Shown piece by piece: positions 27,286 to 37,323 of a DNA stretch of 64,000 bases (positions are counted from its first letter, which is position 1; every line of letters starts with the position of its first letter). Source of the DNA: Chryseobacterium gilvum (GTDB taxonomy: Bacteria > Bacteroidota > Bacteroidia > Flavobacteriales > Weeksellaceae). The notes under the pieces are model-generated. The model was not told the DNA's origin. It saw only the letters and a program-made list of their open reading frames with translations, and searched no databases. The stretch lies in assembly GCF_025628965.1 (NCBI RefSeq), contig NZ_JAOTEN010000002.1, positions 248,001 through 312,000 of the forward strand. The letters run 5' to 3'. The position numbers were made by a program, and so were the translations under genes.

Positions 27286-28827
27286 ATGGCAAAGCAAGAA
27301 GATGTTTTCAAAAAAGTGATTTCTCACGCAAAAGAATATGGTTTTATATTCCCTTCCAGTGAAATTTACGACGGGTTATCCGCAGTGTATGATTATGGGC
27401 AAAACGGTGCAGAACTGAAAAACAATATCAAGCAATACTGGTGGAAAGCAATGGTACAGCTGAACGAAAATATTGTCGGTATCGATTCGGCCATCCTGAT
27501 GCACCCCACAACCTGGAAAGCTTCTGGCCATGTTGATGCATTCAATGATCCTTTGATTGATAATAAAGATTCTAAAAAACGTTTCAGGGCAGATGTTTTG
27601 GTAGAAGACTACTGTGCTAAAATCGAGGATAAAGAAAATAAAGAGATTGAAAAAGCAGCCAAAAGATTCGGAGATTCTTTTGATAAAGCTCAGTTTGAAG
27701 CAACCAACCCGAAAATTCTGGAATACCGTGCAAAAAGAACAGAAATTCTTTCAAGACTGGCAAAATCTCTGGAAAATGAAGACCTTGCGGATGTAAAAGC
27801 ATTAATTGAAGAGCTGGAAATTGCCGATCCCGATACCGGTTCCAGAAACTGGACGGAAGTAAGACAGTTCAACCTGATGTTCGGAACCAAATTGGGTGCT
27901 TCCGCAGATTCTGCGATGGATCTTTATTTAAGACCGGAAACCGCGCAGGGAATTTTTGTGAATTTCCTAAACGTTCAGAAAACATCCCGTCACAGGCTTC
28001 CGTTTGGCATTGCGCAGATCGGAAAAGCATTTAGAAACGAGATTGTTGCAAGGCAGTTTATTTTCAGAATGCGCGAATTTGAGCAGATGGAAATGCAGTT
28101 TTTTGTGGCTCCGGGAACCGAACTGGAATTCTACGAGCAATGGAAACAAAAACGTCTGAACTGGCATTTGGCTTTAGGGTTAGGAAATGAGAACTACAGA
28201 TTCCATGATCATGAAAAACTGGCGCATTATGCGAATGCCGCGGCAGATATTGAGTTTAATTTCCCGTTTGGATTTAAAGAACTTGAAGGGATCCATTCGA
28301 GAACAGATTTCGATTTGAAAGCCCACGAGAAGCATTCAGGAAGAAAACTGCAGTTTTTCGACCCGGAAAGAAATGAAAATTATGTTCCGTATGTGGTAGA
28401 AACTTCCGTAGGTTTAGACCGGTTATTCCTCTCTATATTCTCCCATTGTTTAAGAGACGAGATTCTGGAAGACGGCTCAGAAAGAACGGTATTATCGCTT
28501 CCGCCGGCTTTGGCTCCGGTAAAAGCGGCTATTCTTCCGTTAATGAAAAAGGACGGTTTGGCAGAATACGCTGAAAATATATTTAATGATTTAAAATACG
28601 ATTTTAATCTTTTTTACGAAGAAAAAGATGCGATCGGAAAGCGTTACCGAAGACAGGACGCGATCGGAACTCCTTACTGCATCACCGTAGATCACGATTC
28701 TCTTACCGATCACACCGTAACGATCCGTGACAGAGATACTATGCAACAAGAGAGAGTCCCTGTATCTGAACTAAGAAGGATTATTGATGAAAAAACCAAC
28801 TTCAGAAATTTACTTTCTAAGATATAA
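27286..28827 (+). CDS. glyS: glycine--tRNA ligase (single-chain class II)
   Basis: A 513-residue class II synthetase of the dimeric, eukaryote-like type and not the two-subunit GlyQS. N-terminal FIFPSSEIYDGLSAVYDYG, motif 2 region AFRNEIVARQFIFRMREFEQMEMQFF, and motif 3 region VVETSVGLDRLFLSI are all visible, followed by an anticodon-binding domain. It charges tRNA-Gly. It is a single-gene unit closed by a terminator. Confidence 0.95.
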   Translation: MAKQEDVFKKVISHAKEYGFIFPSSEIYDGLSAVYDYGQNGAELKNNIKQYWWKAMVQLNENIVGIDSAILMHPTTWKASGHVDAFNDPLIDNKDSKKRFRADVLVEDYCAKIEDKENKEIEKAAKRFGDSFDKAQFEATNPKILEYRAKRTEILSRLAKSLENEDLADVKALIEELEIADPDTGSRNWTEVRQFNLMFGTKLGASADSAMDLYLRPETAQGIFVNFLNVQKTSRHRLPFGIAQIGKAFRNEIVARQFIFRMREFEQMEMQFFVAPGTELEFYEQWKQKRLNWHLALGLGNENYRFHDHEKLAHYANAAADIEFNFPFGFKELEGIHSRTDFDLKAHEKHSGRKLQFFDPERNENYVPYVVETSVGLDRLFLSIFSHCLRDEILEDGSERTVLSLPPALAPVKAAILPLMKKDGLAEYAENIFNDLKYDFNLFYEEKDAIGKRYRRQDAIGTPYCITVDHDSLTDHTVTIRDRDTMQQERVPVSELRRIIDEKTNFRNLLSKI

Positions 28828-28830
28828 TTG

Positions 28831-28860
28831 AAAAGCCTTGAAGAATTCAGGGCTTTTTTT
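28831..28860 (+). terminator. terminator after glyS
   Basis: Twelve-base-pair stem (28831-28842 with 28846-28857, one G-T pair), 3-nt loop, then T. Confidence 0.8.
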
Positions 28861-28891
28861 ATTTTTATTGAGTGTGGTTCGGTTAATTTTC

Positions 28892-28899
28892 TATTTTTG
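28892..28899 (+). promoter_or_regulatory. -7 promoter box for the 509-residue secreted protein gene
   Basis: TATTTTTG matches TAnnTTTG, with a TTG at 28868-28870 as a possible -33 element. Transcription start is expected about 8-10 nt before the ATG at 28914. Confidence 0.5.
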
Positions 28900-28913
28900 C
28901 TAAAAAATTCTTA

Positions 28914-30443
28914 ATGAAGAAAATTTACTTTTTGTTATTCGGCTTAGCACAAATCTTCGCCTTTTCTCAAACCCAGGATTTAGCTTCTTTAGCCTCCGGG
29001 AAAAATATCGGAATGAACGCCTTATTTGATACCAAAGACAACCTTTACGGCTATGTTTCTATGTATTCTTTGGGCAAAACCGACAAAAAAACTCAGAAAT
29101 TCGAATATGTTATTTTGGATAAAAACCTTAATCCTGTTGCGAATAAAGAATTTGAAGCCGGGCTTTTGGTTACCAATTATTTTGGGTATGTAGATTTTAA
29201 AGGACAGATTATTCTGCAGCCTTCAGATTTCAATTATCTTCAGGCTCTTGCAAAAGATGCTGCTTTGCCTGTATCGATGATTATCAATCCTAAAACAAAT
29301 ACAGTTACTCCTAAAGTATATTATGATTATCTTGAAAACGGGACTTTTGTAGAAATCAATCAGCCGAAGAGCTTCAAAGAAGAGAGAAAAGAAAATCGCG
29401 CTGAGAAAAGAGACAAAGGGTATAATTACGTTTCTTCCGTTGCAGAAATCAAAGAAGGTGGCTTCATTGCGGTAGAATACAATGATTATGGAAGATATGT
29501 TAATAAAAACAGCCTCATCAAGTTCGACGACAATAAAAAAGAAATCTGGAGATACAATTACAATACGAATGGCGATAAAAAAGTTTTCTCTGACCTTACC
29601 ATCTTAGATAAAGATGAAAAAGGCATCTATGGGATTTTAAGAAAAGTAAATGATGATGAGAAGACATTCTCTCTTCTTGTGATTGATATGAAAACGGGAA
29701 AAGAACTTTCAAATAAACCAATTACAGGGCTTTCACCGGAAACGATTTATAATATCGACAACCTGTATTCGAGTGGAACAAGAATATCTAACGACAAATC
29801 TTTTGATGACCGGGTTCTATTGTTGGGCCGGAATTATATTTCTAAAAAAGATAAAGGTTTTGCAAGATTGATGCTGGATAAAAACACGTATAATGTAGAC
29901 CTTAAAGAATTAAATTACAAGCCCGATCTTTCTAATCAAATTCCAAAACTGGATGCAGACGGCGGCGTAGAAAACGGATATTTTCTTCAGACGAAAGACG
30001 TTTATTTTTTAAGTGACGGAAGTGTGGGAATTTTATCTGAGAAATTTAAACCCGAAGGAAATTACAGTGCTCCGAAGACCACAGATCTAGTATACATCAA
30101 TACCGATAAAGATTTTAAAGTAAAAGATGTTCAGATTTTTGAAAAAGAAAAAACAAGATGGGCAAATAATGATTATCTGTTTTCACAGTATTTAAATAAT
30201 GGAAAAGACGTCGTTTTTTTCTATCGCGATTACCAAAAAGATCAGGTCACCAAAGAGAAAAAATGGAATCTCTTTATCAATACCGTGATCAATGGAAAAT
30301 TCAAACAGGAAATCATTCCTATTTCTGAAAAAGATAATTTTACGGTATTGCCCTACGTGGGGAAAGAAGGTTATATTTTGCTTCGTGAAATCAATGAGAA
30401 AGAAAAATTCAACCAAATACGCTTAGAAAGACTTAACTACTGA
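28914..30443 (+). CDS. large secreted protein of unknown function
   Basis: A 509-residue protein with a signal peptide (KKIYFLLFGLAQIFAFSQ). The body is beta-rich with repeated Asp/Asn/Lys segments and the pattern of a beta-propeller-like periplasmic or surface protein; there is no lipobox or membrane segment. One stretch is strongly basic and acidic (KEERKENRAEKRDKGYN). No family is recognised. A strong shared terminator follows. Confidence 0.7.
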   Translation: MKKIYFLLFGLAQIFAFSQTQDLASLASGKNIGMNALFDTKDNLYGYVSMYSLGKTDKKTQKFEYVILDKNLNPVANKEFEAGLLVTNYFGYVDFKGQIILQPSDFNYLQALAKDAALPVSMIINPKTNTVTPKVYYDYLENGTFVEINQPKSFKEERKENRAEKRDKGYNYVSSVAEIKEGGFIAVEYNDYGRYVNKNSLIKFDDNKKEIWRYNYNTNGDKKVFSDLTILDKDEKGIYGILRKVNDDEKTFSLLVIDMKTGKELSNKPITGLSPETIYNIDNLYSSGTRISNDKSFDDRVLLLGRNYISKKDKGFARLMLDKNTYNVDLKELNYKPDLSNQIPKLDADGGVENGYFLQTKDVYFLSDGSVGILSEKFKPEGNYSAPKTTDLVYINTDKDFKVKDVQIFEKEKTRWANNDYLFSQYLNNGKDVVFFYRDYQKDQVTKEKKWNLFINTVINGKFKQEIIPISEKDNFTVLPYVGKEGYILLREINEKEKFNQIRLERLNY

Positions 30444-30448
30444 TACAA

Positions 30449-30481
30449 CCAAAGAATCCTGATTTGATCAGGATTCTTTGG
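30449..30481. terminator. bidirectional terminator, overlapping the M48 gene end
   Basis: A perfect 14-bp inverted repeat (30449-30462 and 30468-30481) with a 5-nt loop. The right arm also encodes the last codons of the convergent M48 peptidase gene. Confidence 0.78.
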
Positions 30482-31778
30482 TTTGGTAATAATCGGCGAT
30501 GGTTTTAATTTCATCCAAGCTTAAATTCCACATAAAATTCAGGAACTGCTGATAACTTTCACTTTGATTTTTGGGATCTACACGATCTAAATATCGGTTT
30601 AAATTATAATTTTTCCGGGCTTCATAAATTTTCGCAAAACATTTTCCCAGCCAGCTTTTATAATACGGCTCCTCTTCCCCATCTTGCAAAAACTGCAGAC
30701 TTGCATAAATTCCCAAACCATAATCTTCAGAATGGTAAAAATTGGGAAGCGTTTCCATTCTAGCTATTTTCTCCAGAGCGGCATACGATTCAGATGCTTT
30801 TTCGTCTGCTACTTCAGTTTTTAACTCGGGAAATATTCTCTTTAAATTGTTAATTCTTCTCGTTACTTCAGGATGTGATTTTAATGAATCTTTGTTTAAT
30901 TTTTCATTAAAATGATCATAATTATACAAAGAGAAATCTTCTTTCGCAAGCCATTGGTCTTTAAATTCCTGTTTTGGAAGGGTAAAAAACCTTTTATACG
31001 TTTCTACCTTTAACTGTCGTGGTGAAATCGTGTCAAAATCTTCCAGTCTTTTCAACGTATTGATGAATTCGGTATTTTTAAAGTCACTGTTTTTGAAAAC
31101 AACATAGCCTAAAGAATCCGCTTCCATTTCCTGTTTCCTGTTTTTGGCTCCTTTTTGATAAATCCTGTTTTTCAAAACATCAAAAGCTCTCTGATTACGG
31201 TTGATTTTAGTTGATTTAATATCATGAACCACCAACTTATCCATCTCATTCTGATCAATCATATTGAGAAAAGATTTCAGCGTATGTTGTGTAATTTTAT
31301 GTCCTAATTCGTGAGAAATCACCGAAGCCAGTTGATCGTCGTTATTCAACCAATTGAAAAGCCCCATATTGATCACAAAAGTTCCGTCTGCAAAGCAATA
31401 CGCATTCGGAGTATTATTTTTGGCAATAAGAATTTTCAAATTTTGCGGAATCTGAGGATTGTTTTTTCTCAATCGCTCAATCAGGCTTTTTACTTTAGCG
31501 TCAAATACAGAATTAAATACAAAGTCCTTATTTTTCACCTGGCCTTCAAAATCCTTTCCCAGTTCTTTATAGATTTTAGGCAATTCACTTCCCGCTTTTC
31601 CGGAATATTTTGTTTTTAAATCTTTAATTAAAATCTCACTGTTGGCCGCATAAATTTTAGCAAATTCTTTTCTCTGAGCATAATCGGCGGTATCGAGCGG
31701 TTTATATGTCTGTGCAAAACAGATCACAGAAAAGAAAAACATCAGAAAAACAGGTAATTTTTTAATCATAATCTTCAT
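30468..31778 (-). CDS. M48 family metalloprotease
   Basis: The ATG at 31778 gives MKIMIKKLPVFLMFFFSVICFAQ, a signal peptide; a second ATG at 31769 would also keep it. The zinc motif HExxH is in SVISHELGHKITQHTL, and the third ligand region is KQEMEADSLGYVVF. It is the periplasmic BepA/Loi-like type without membrane helices around the active site, so it likely acts in outer-membrane protein quality control. It is a single-gene unit. Confidence 0.87.
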   Translation of the reverse strand: MKIMIKKLPVFLMFFFSVICFAQTYKPLDTADYAQRKEFAKIYAANSEILIKDLKTKYSGKAGSELPKIYKELGKDFEGQVKNKDFVFNSVFDAKVKSLIERLRKNNPQIPQNLKILIAKNNTPNAYCFADGTFVINMGLFNWLNNDDQLASVISHELGHKITQHTLKSFLNMIDQNEMDKLVVHDIKSTKINRNQRAFDVLKNRIYQKGAKNRKQEMEADSLGYVVFKNSDFKNTEFINTLKRLEDFDTISPRQLKVETYKRFFTLPKQEFKDQWLAKEDFSLYNYDHFNEKLNKDSLKSHPEVTRRINNLKRIFPELKTEVADEKASESYAALEKIARMETLPNFYHSEDYGLGIYASLQFLQDGEEEPYYKSWLGKCFAKIYEARKNYNLNRYLDRVDPKNQSESYQQFLNFMWNLSLDEIKTIADYYQTKES

Positions 31779-31861
31779 CAATGAGCACAAAAATAATTCA
31801 TTTCGGTATATTTATTACTTTCTCTTCAAATTTATTTTAAATTTGTTACAGATCGTTTATT

Positions 31862-32995
31862 ATGGCCATATTATTCTATTGTATTGCTTTTATCGTTGCT
31901 GTGGCAGCTTTATTTTATATTTTCGGGTACGCTTATCTTTTCAGCGGGATCTCTAAAACCTATCTGCGGGGAAAAATGAGTGCCAATATTGATGACGGGA
32001 AATTTTTCCGCAGCAATATCATTCATACGACATCCCCGAAATTGTGGGAGGAAGACGCTCAGTATAATCAGAAAGAACTGCCCGGAAAATTAGCGGATGA
32101 TCTGATTCACTCAAATACGGCCTCTTTTTTGGTTGTTAAAAACGGAAAATTAATACACGAACAATACTGGAACGGCTACACTCCCCTGTCGAAAACCAAT
32201 TCTTTTTCGATGGCAAAAGCAGTCACCGTAATGCTTTTTGGTAAAGCTTTGGAAGAAGGGAAAATTAAAAGCATCGATGCCCGGTTTTCTGACTTTTTTG
32301 AAGAATTCAAAAATAAACCTTTCGGACAAGATTTAACCCTGAAAAATCTGGCTCAGATGGAATCTGGCCTTGATTGGGAAGAAAATTACAAGAACCCTTT
32401 TCTCCCGAATGCAAAAGCCTATTATGGAAGAGATCTGATGAAAGCAACATTCTCCAGAAGTTTTAAAGAAAATCCGGGACGGCGGTTTGAATACCAGAGC
32501 GGTTCTACACAATTTTTAGGATTTGCGTTAAAAAAAGTACTCAATCAGTCATTATCGAGTTATTTATCAGAAAAATTCTGGATTCCTCTGGGAATGGAAC
32601 AGAATGCAGAATGGAGCGTTGACGAAAGCGGTATGGAAAAAACCTACTGCTGCATTCACTCCAACACGAGAGATTTTGCGAAGCTGGGCCAATTATTCCT
32701 GAATAACGGAAAAGTCGGGGATCAGCAAATTTTGAATCCAGATTTTATTGAACAGATGAAGACGCCAACCCAAAATTCAAAAGAAATCTATGGAATGGGC
32801 TTCTGGATCAATAATGACAATCCTATTAAACATTATTATTTTCTGGGTCTTCAGGGGCAATATATCATTATGATTCCGGAACATCAAATGGTTATTGTAA
32901 GAACCGGAAGCTATAATAATCTTCCTAAAACGGATCGCGGAAGACCAGATCAGGTGAAATTCTTGGTCAATGAAACTGTGGAATTATTTGCTTAA
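31862..32995 (+). CDS. serine hydrolase of the beta-lactamase/DD-peptidase fold
   Basis: A 377-residue protein with an N-terminal membrane anchor (ILFYCIAFIVAVAALFYIFGYAYLF). The active-site SxxK is in NSFSMAKAVTVMLFG, the YxS-type motif in FEYQSGSTQFLG, and a KTG-equivalent in the segment HYYFLGLQGQYIIMIP. This is the class-C-like esterase/DD-peptidase group (AmpC/EstB-like), not a proven beta-lactamase. The likely substrate is an ester or peptidoglycan peptide in the periplasm. Confidence 0.85.
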   Translation: MAILFYCIAFIVAVAALFYIFGYAYLFSGISKTYLRGKMSANIDDGKFFRSNIIHTTSPKLWEEDAQYNQKELPGKLADDLIHSNTASFLVVKNGKLIHEQYWNGYTPLSKTNSFSMAKAVTVMLFGKALEEGKIKSIDARFSDFFEEFKNKPFGQDLTLKNLAQMESGLDWEENYKNPFLPNAKAYYGRDLMKATFSRSFKENPGRRFEYQSGSTQFLGFALKKVLNQSLSSYLSEKFWIPLGMEQNAEWSVDESGMEKTYCCIHSNTRDFAKLGQLFLNNGKVGDQQILNPDFIEQMKTPTQNSKEIYGMGFWINNDNPIKHYYFLGLQGQYIIMIPEHQMVIVRTGSYNNLPKTDRGRPDQVKFLVNETVELFA

Positions 32996-33010
32996 ACTTT
33001 AAGGTTGAGA

Positions 33011-33038
33011 TTAAGAAAAATCTTAGAATTTTTCTTAA
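33011..33038. terminator. bidirectional terminator
   Basis: An 11-bp perfect stem TTAAGAAAAAT / ATTTTTCTTAA with a 6-nt loop, between the converging hydrolase and dnaE genes. Confidence 0.65.
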
Positions 33039-33045
33039 ACCGATA

Positions 33046-36000
33046 TTAATTAAATTTCTGTCTTGGTAAACCTATCTCATGCGCTTGCGGATACGGCTTT
33101 CTTGAAGTCATACTCACATCTTCCCGGACTAATCGGTGTACGTCGTATTTTTTTTGTTCATCGTAAGCATAACGTGGGTCCGGGATCATCGGCATTTTTG
33201 CCATCTTATGAATAGTAATGGTTGGAAAATGATAGTCTACTTCCACAATTCCCAGCAAAAGATAACAACCACCACCCTGAAAATCATATTGCTTCAGGCT
33301 ATCCGGAAAATGGGCAGTATCAAAATAATCTCCGTTGGCATCGATCCAAGTACCAAAAAACATTGCTCCTTTTTTGGTGGGAACATGTTTTCTTGAAATG
33401 AGATATGCTAGCATTTTTACTTGTCTTTTGTGAAATTTCAATACATCTTTTACAAAAACAGAACCTCTATATTTGGTTTCCAACAAATCAAACGGACTGT
33501 ACGTAGTAGGAAATCCAATAATTTCAAGCTCATCAAAAGCATCTTCGAATTTTTCTCTTTTAAGCTCAGGAAGTTTGTAATCCTGCACCGGTTCTTCGAT
33601 AAGCATTAAATTTCTGTTTTCAGGTTTAAAATTGGTAAGCAAAAGTCTGGCCTCTATCAACAGTTCGTTTTTCTGTTTTCCGGTAAATCTGAATGCACCG
33701 ATGAAAATAAGAATCTGAATGGTTTCAATACCTATCGGAATACGTCTGATAAAGTCTTCTAATGATTTGTAATTGCCGTTGTTTTCGCGTTCTTCAGAAA
33801 TCATGTGAGCAACTTTGGTTTCGAGGGATTGCAAAACCATGAACCCCAGATAAATTTCTTTTTCTTTTAAAATCGTTTGAAATTCACTTGTATTCACACA
33901 AGGATTCTGAACAATGGCTCCGGACATTCTGGCTTCGTGGATATAAACTTCTGTGCGATAAAATCCGCCCTGATTATTGATCACCGAAACCATAAATTCC
34001 AGAGGATAGTTGACCTTTAAATATAAACTTTGATAACTTTCTACCGCATAGGAAGCTGAATGTGCTTTACAGAAAGAATATCCTGCAAAAGATTCTATCT
34101 GTCGAAAGGCTTCTGCAGTCATTTGTTCTGAATGTCCTTGTTTTTTACAAGATTCAAAAAAATTGGCTTTCACTTCATTCAGCTTTTGGATAGATCTTTC
34201 TTTTCCGCTCATGGCCCGTCTTAGAATATCACCATCTGCATGAGTAAGCCCGCCAAAATATTGTGCGATCTTGATAACATCTTCCTGATATACCATAATT
34301 CCATACGTCTCTTTCAAGTTTTCCTCAAATACCGGATGAAAATATTCAAACTGATCGGGATGATTATGACGGAAAATATATTCTCGCATCATCCCACTTT
34401 GTGCAACTCCAGGCCTGATAATTGAGGATGCAGCAACCAAGATTCTATAGTTATCACACTTGAGTCTTCTCAACAAACCGCGCATGGCAGGAGATTCAAT
34501 GTAAAAACATCCGATTGTTTTTCCTACGGCTAAATATTCATTACATAAAGCCTCATCTTTTGAGATTGAGGTATCCCGGATATTGACTTCAATTCCTCTA
34601 TTTTTTTTGATGAGTTGTACGGTGTCATTAATCGTTCCCAAACCACGCTGAGAAAGGATGTCAAACTTTTCGAGTCCGATATCTTCAGCGATATTCATAT
34701 CAAACTGGGCAATCGGGAAACCTTTCGGCGGCATTTCTAAAGCGGTATAAGTGATGATAGGTTCTTCAGAAATCAAAATTCCGCAAGCATGCATACTTCG
34801 TTGATTGGGAAATTTTTCTAGGAGTTTGCCATACTCGTAAACCTGCCTTACAATTTTATCTGAATGATGCTCACTAACTGATTTTGTAGCGAGAATATCC
34901 AATTCTTCTTTCGGTAAACCAAAAGCTTTTCCTACCTCACGAAATATTGATCTATATTTAAATTCTACATTGGTTCCGCAAAAAGCGACGTGCTCTTTTC
35001 CATATTTTTTAAAAATATATTCAAGAATAGCGTCTCTGTTTTGCCAACTCCAATCCAGATCAAAATCGGGTGGTGATTTTCTGTTAAGATTAAGAAATCG
35101 TTCAAAATAAAGATCCAGTTCTAACGGACAAATGTCAGTAATTCCTAAGCAATAACTCACGATAGAATTAGCTCCGCTACCTCTTCCAACATGCATAAAT
35201 CCCATACGATTACTGTGGCGCACGATATCCCAAGTAATCAGAAAGTAAGAACAAAAGTTAAGATCATCAATTACTTTAAGTTCTTTTTCTACTCTTTTTT
35301 GCGCTTCTTCATAATGTAAATCATATCTTTTTTTCAATCCTAAAAACGCTAATCTTTTAAGCATTTTCACATCCGATTCCTTTGATTTTGTATAAAATTG
35401 CTTATTTCTTACCTTTTTAAAATTAAATTCAAAACTGCATTCAGAGAGAATTTTTTTTGTGTTTTTAATAATTTGAGGATAATCTTCAAATGATTTCGTT
35501 AAACTTATTTCAGATCTCAAATATTCTGATTTACAGCAAATATCTTCTTCAGAAAGTTTGGAAAGCAAGGTATTCTGTTCAATAGCTCTCAAAATACGAT
35601 GAAGATTATATTCTTTTTTGGTGCTGAACGTTACAGGCTGCAACACCACCATTTTATCAATTTTATTTTTAAATTCCGGACGGATTAACAGATTCAATTC
35701 TTCTTCACGAATTCCTATAAACTCATTTTCTTTTAATGTTTCAGGCATATTTTTTATAGGATAAATGATAAAAACGTTTTTAAATTCCGGTGCAGTTTCA
35801 GAAAGTTCGGCCCCGTCACAATTATAGGCTGTAAGAATTTTATTTACCTCACCTATTCCGCTGAATTCTTTGGCTACAGCGATGTATAACAATTTATTTT
35901 GTTTCCTTACTTCAATTCCAGCAATGGGTTTTATCCCTTTATCCTCACATGCTTTTTTAAATTCATAAATGGCGGTCACCGTATTAATGTCTGTCAAAAC

Positions 36001-36099
36001 CAGTTCTTTAATCCCTAATTTATCAGCCTGCCTCACCAATTCCATGACTGATAAAGTTCCGTAACGAAGGCTGTGAAAAGAATGACAATTGAGAAACAT
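33046..36099 (-). CDS. dnaE2: error-prone DNA polymerase III alpha subunit (DnaE2-like)
   Basis: A 1017-residue C-family polymerase, shorter than a replicative DnaE. An N-terminal PHP domain (1-200) starts LNCHSFHSLRYGTLS but lacks some metal ligands (LTDINTVTAIYEF). The catalytic Asp motif is in KSPPDFDLDWSWQ, followed by the fingers region and a short C-terminus with an OB-like part. It is 15 nt downstream of dinB in the same direction and under the same S24 repressor operators. This is the SOS mutagenesis arrangement; it probably supports translesion synthesis. The symbol dnaE2 is by analogy. Confidence 0.85.
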   Translation of the reverse strand: MFLNCHSFHSLRYGTLSVMELVRQADKLGIKELVLTDINTVTAIYEFKKACEDKGIKPIAGIEVRKQNKLLYIAVAKEFSGIGEVNKILTAYNCDGAELSETAPEFKNVFIIYPIKNMPETLKENEFIGIREEELNLLIRPEFKNKIDKMVVLQPVTFSTKKEYNLHRILRAIEQNTLLSKLSEEDICCKSEYLRSEISLTKSFEDYPQIIKNTKKILSECSFEFNFKKVRNKQFYTKSKESDVKMLKRLAFLGLKKRYDLHYEEAQKRVEKELKVIDDLNFCSYFLITWDIVRHSNRMGFMHVGRGSGANSIVSYCLGITDICPLELDLYFERFLNLNRKSPPDFDLDWSWQNRDAILEYIFKKYGKEHVAFCGTNVEFKYRSIFREVGKAFGLPKEELDILATKSVSEHHSDKIVRQVYEYGKLLEKFPNQRSMHACGILISEEPIITYTALEMPPKGFPIAQFDMNIAEDIGLEKFDILSQRGLGTINDTVQLIKKNRGIEVNIRDTSISKDEALCNEYLAVGKTIGCFYIESPAMRGLLRRLKCDNYRILVAASSIIRPGVAQSGMMREYIFRHNHPDQFEYFHPVFEENLKETYGIMVYQEDVIKIAQYFGGLTHADGDILRRAMSGKERSIQKLNEVKANFFESCKKQGHSEQMTAEAFRQIESFAGYSFCKAHSASYAVESYQSLYLKVNYPLEFMVSVINNQGGFYRTEVYIHEARMSGAIVQNPCVNTSEFQTILKEKEIYLGFMVLQSLETKVAHMISEERENNGNYKSLEDFIRRIPIGIETIQILIFIGAFRFTGKQKNELLIEARLLLTNFKPENRNLMLIEEPVQDYKLPELKREKFEDAFDELEIIGFPTTYSPFDLLETKYRGSVFVKDVLKFHKRQVKMLAYLISRKHVPTKKGAMFFGTWIDANGDYFDTAHFPDSLKQYDFQGGGCYLLLGIVEVDYHFPTITIHKMAKMPMIPDPRYAYDEQKKYDVHRLVREDVSMTSRKPYPQAHEIGLPRQKFN

Positions 36100-36114
36100 T
36101 TTAAATAATTTAAT

Positions 36115-37263
36115 TTATCTTCCAAAATCAAAACCAGATGCTCTTCCGACCACATCTGCACCAAATCGGTTTTTTAAATAATCCATCGTTTGATAGAGTT
36201 TCATTTGCTCTTCCGTATCTTCAAACAGATTCATCTGATGATTTCCGTGTACCAGATCGGTAAATCTTAAACCAATCAGACGGATCCGCATTCTTCGGGT
36301 ATATAATTTATTAAAAAGCTCAAGCGCAACCCTGGATAAGGTATGATCTGCTGAAGTATAAGCTACCCGGACCTGCTTGGTTTCTGTATCGAAATTGGCA
36401 TACCGTATCTTTACTACAACGGTTGAGGTGATCCACTTTTCCTGTCTCAACTGATAAGCCAGTTTTTCTGCCATACCGGTCAGGATTCTTTTTAATTCAT
36501 GAATATCGATTGTATCCTTCGCAAAAGTTTTTTCTGTAGAAATAGATTTTCTTTCGGAGTAAGGAATAACAGGATTCTCGTCAATCCCATTTGCTTTTTT
36601 CCAAAGTTCTTTTCCATGTAAGCCGATCATCTGCTGAAGAACCAACATTGGTACTTCAGATAAAGTATGAATCGTACGGATGCCAATTCTAGAAAGCAAC
36701 TGAAAAGTCTTATCACCCACCATTGGTATTTTCTTTACCGATAATGGATTGAGAAATGGCTGAATTTCCAATTCCTTAATTTCCATTTTTCCTACAGGTT
36801 TCGATTCTCCTGTTCCAATTTTAGAAACCGTTTTGTTGGTAGATAATGCAAAACTTATCGGAAGATGTGTTTCTTTGGTGATTGCGGAAGCGATTTCCTT
36901 TGTCCACTGATAACAGCCAAAAAACTTATCCATCCCGGACAAGTCAAGATAAAATTCGTCAATACTTGCTTTCTCCATTATGGGGACTCTTTCCTGGATA
37001 ATTTCCGTAACAGTGTGAGATAAATTAGAATAAAGTTCATAATCGCCTTTAATAATTTTCGCTTCCGGACAAAGCCTTAAAGCCATTCTAATCGGCATCG
37101 CAGAACGAATACCAAATCTTCTTGCCTCGTAGGAACATGAGGCTACAACGCCACGATCTCCACCGCCGATGATGAGGGGAATTCCTTTCAATTTATTATT
37201 TCCTAATCTTTCGCAGGAAACAAAGAAAGCATCTAAATCCATATGAACAATTGCACGTTTCAT
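36115..37263 (-). CDS. dinB: Y-family DNA polymerase (DNA polymerase IV)
   Basis: The 382-residue protein is a full-length Y-family polymerase. Metal motifs are MDLDAFFVSCERL at the N-terminus and SIDEFYLDLSGM. The segment VVASCSYEARRFGIRSAMP is typical of the fingers domain, and the little-finger domain occupies the last 130 residues. The start is the ATG at 37263, almost at the predicted transcription start of a minus-strand -7 box (37268-37275). It heads the dinB-dnaE2 operon. Confidence 0.93.
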   Translation of the reverse strand: MKRAIVHMDLDAFFVSCERLGNNKLKGIPLIIGGGDRGVVASCSYEARRFGIRSAMPIRMALRLCPEAKIIKGDYELYSNLSHTVTEIIQERVPIMEKASIDEFYLDLSGMDKFFGCYQWTKEIASAITKETHLPISFALSTNKTVSKIGTGESKPVGKMEIKELEIQPFLNPLSVKKIPMVGDKTFQLLSRIGIRTIHTLSEVPMLVLQQMIGLHGKELWKKANGIDENPVIPYSERKSISTEKTFAKDTIDIHELKRILTGMAEKLAYQLRQEKWITSTVVVKIRYANFDTETKQVRVAYTSADHTLSRVALELFNKLYTRRMRIRLIGLRFTDLVHGNHQMNLFEDTEEQMKLYQTMDYLKNRFGADVVGRASGFDFGR

Positions 37264-37267
37264 TTTA

Positions 37268-37275
37268 CAAAATTA
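37268..37275 (-). promoter_or_regulatory. -7 promoter box for dinB-dnaE2
   Basis: On the minus strand it reads TAATTTTG. The predicted transcription start falls on the dinB ATG, so the mRNA is probably leaderless. A repressor operator lies immediately upstream (37276-37290). Confidence 0.6.
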
Positions 37276-37290
37276 GATTCATTTTGTATC
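37276..37290. promoter_or_regulatory. S24-repressor operator copy 1 (imperfect)
   Basis: GATTCATTTTGTATC; its right half is identical to that of the perfect copy at 37309-37323, from which it is spaced 33 bp (about three helical turns). It abuts the dinB -7 box. Confidence 0.6.
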
Positions 37291-37298
37291 ATTTTTAT

Positions 37299-37306
37299 TA
37301 TATTTG
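37299..37306 (+). promoter_or_regulatory. -7 promoter box for the S24 repressor gene
   Basis: TATATTTG matches TAnnTTTG. Transcription would start near 37312, inside the operator, and it shows that the TTG at 37304 cannot be the start codon. Confidence 0.65.
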
Positions 37307-37308
37307 CA

Positions 37309-37323
37309 GATACAATTTGTATC
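37309..37323. promoter_or_regulatory. S24-repressor operator copy 2 (perfect palindrome)
   Basis: GATACAA-T-TTGTATC, a perfect 7-1-7 inverted repeat covering the predicted transcription start of the repressor gene and ending 1 nt before its ATG. The position fits autorepression. Confidence 0.72.
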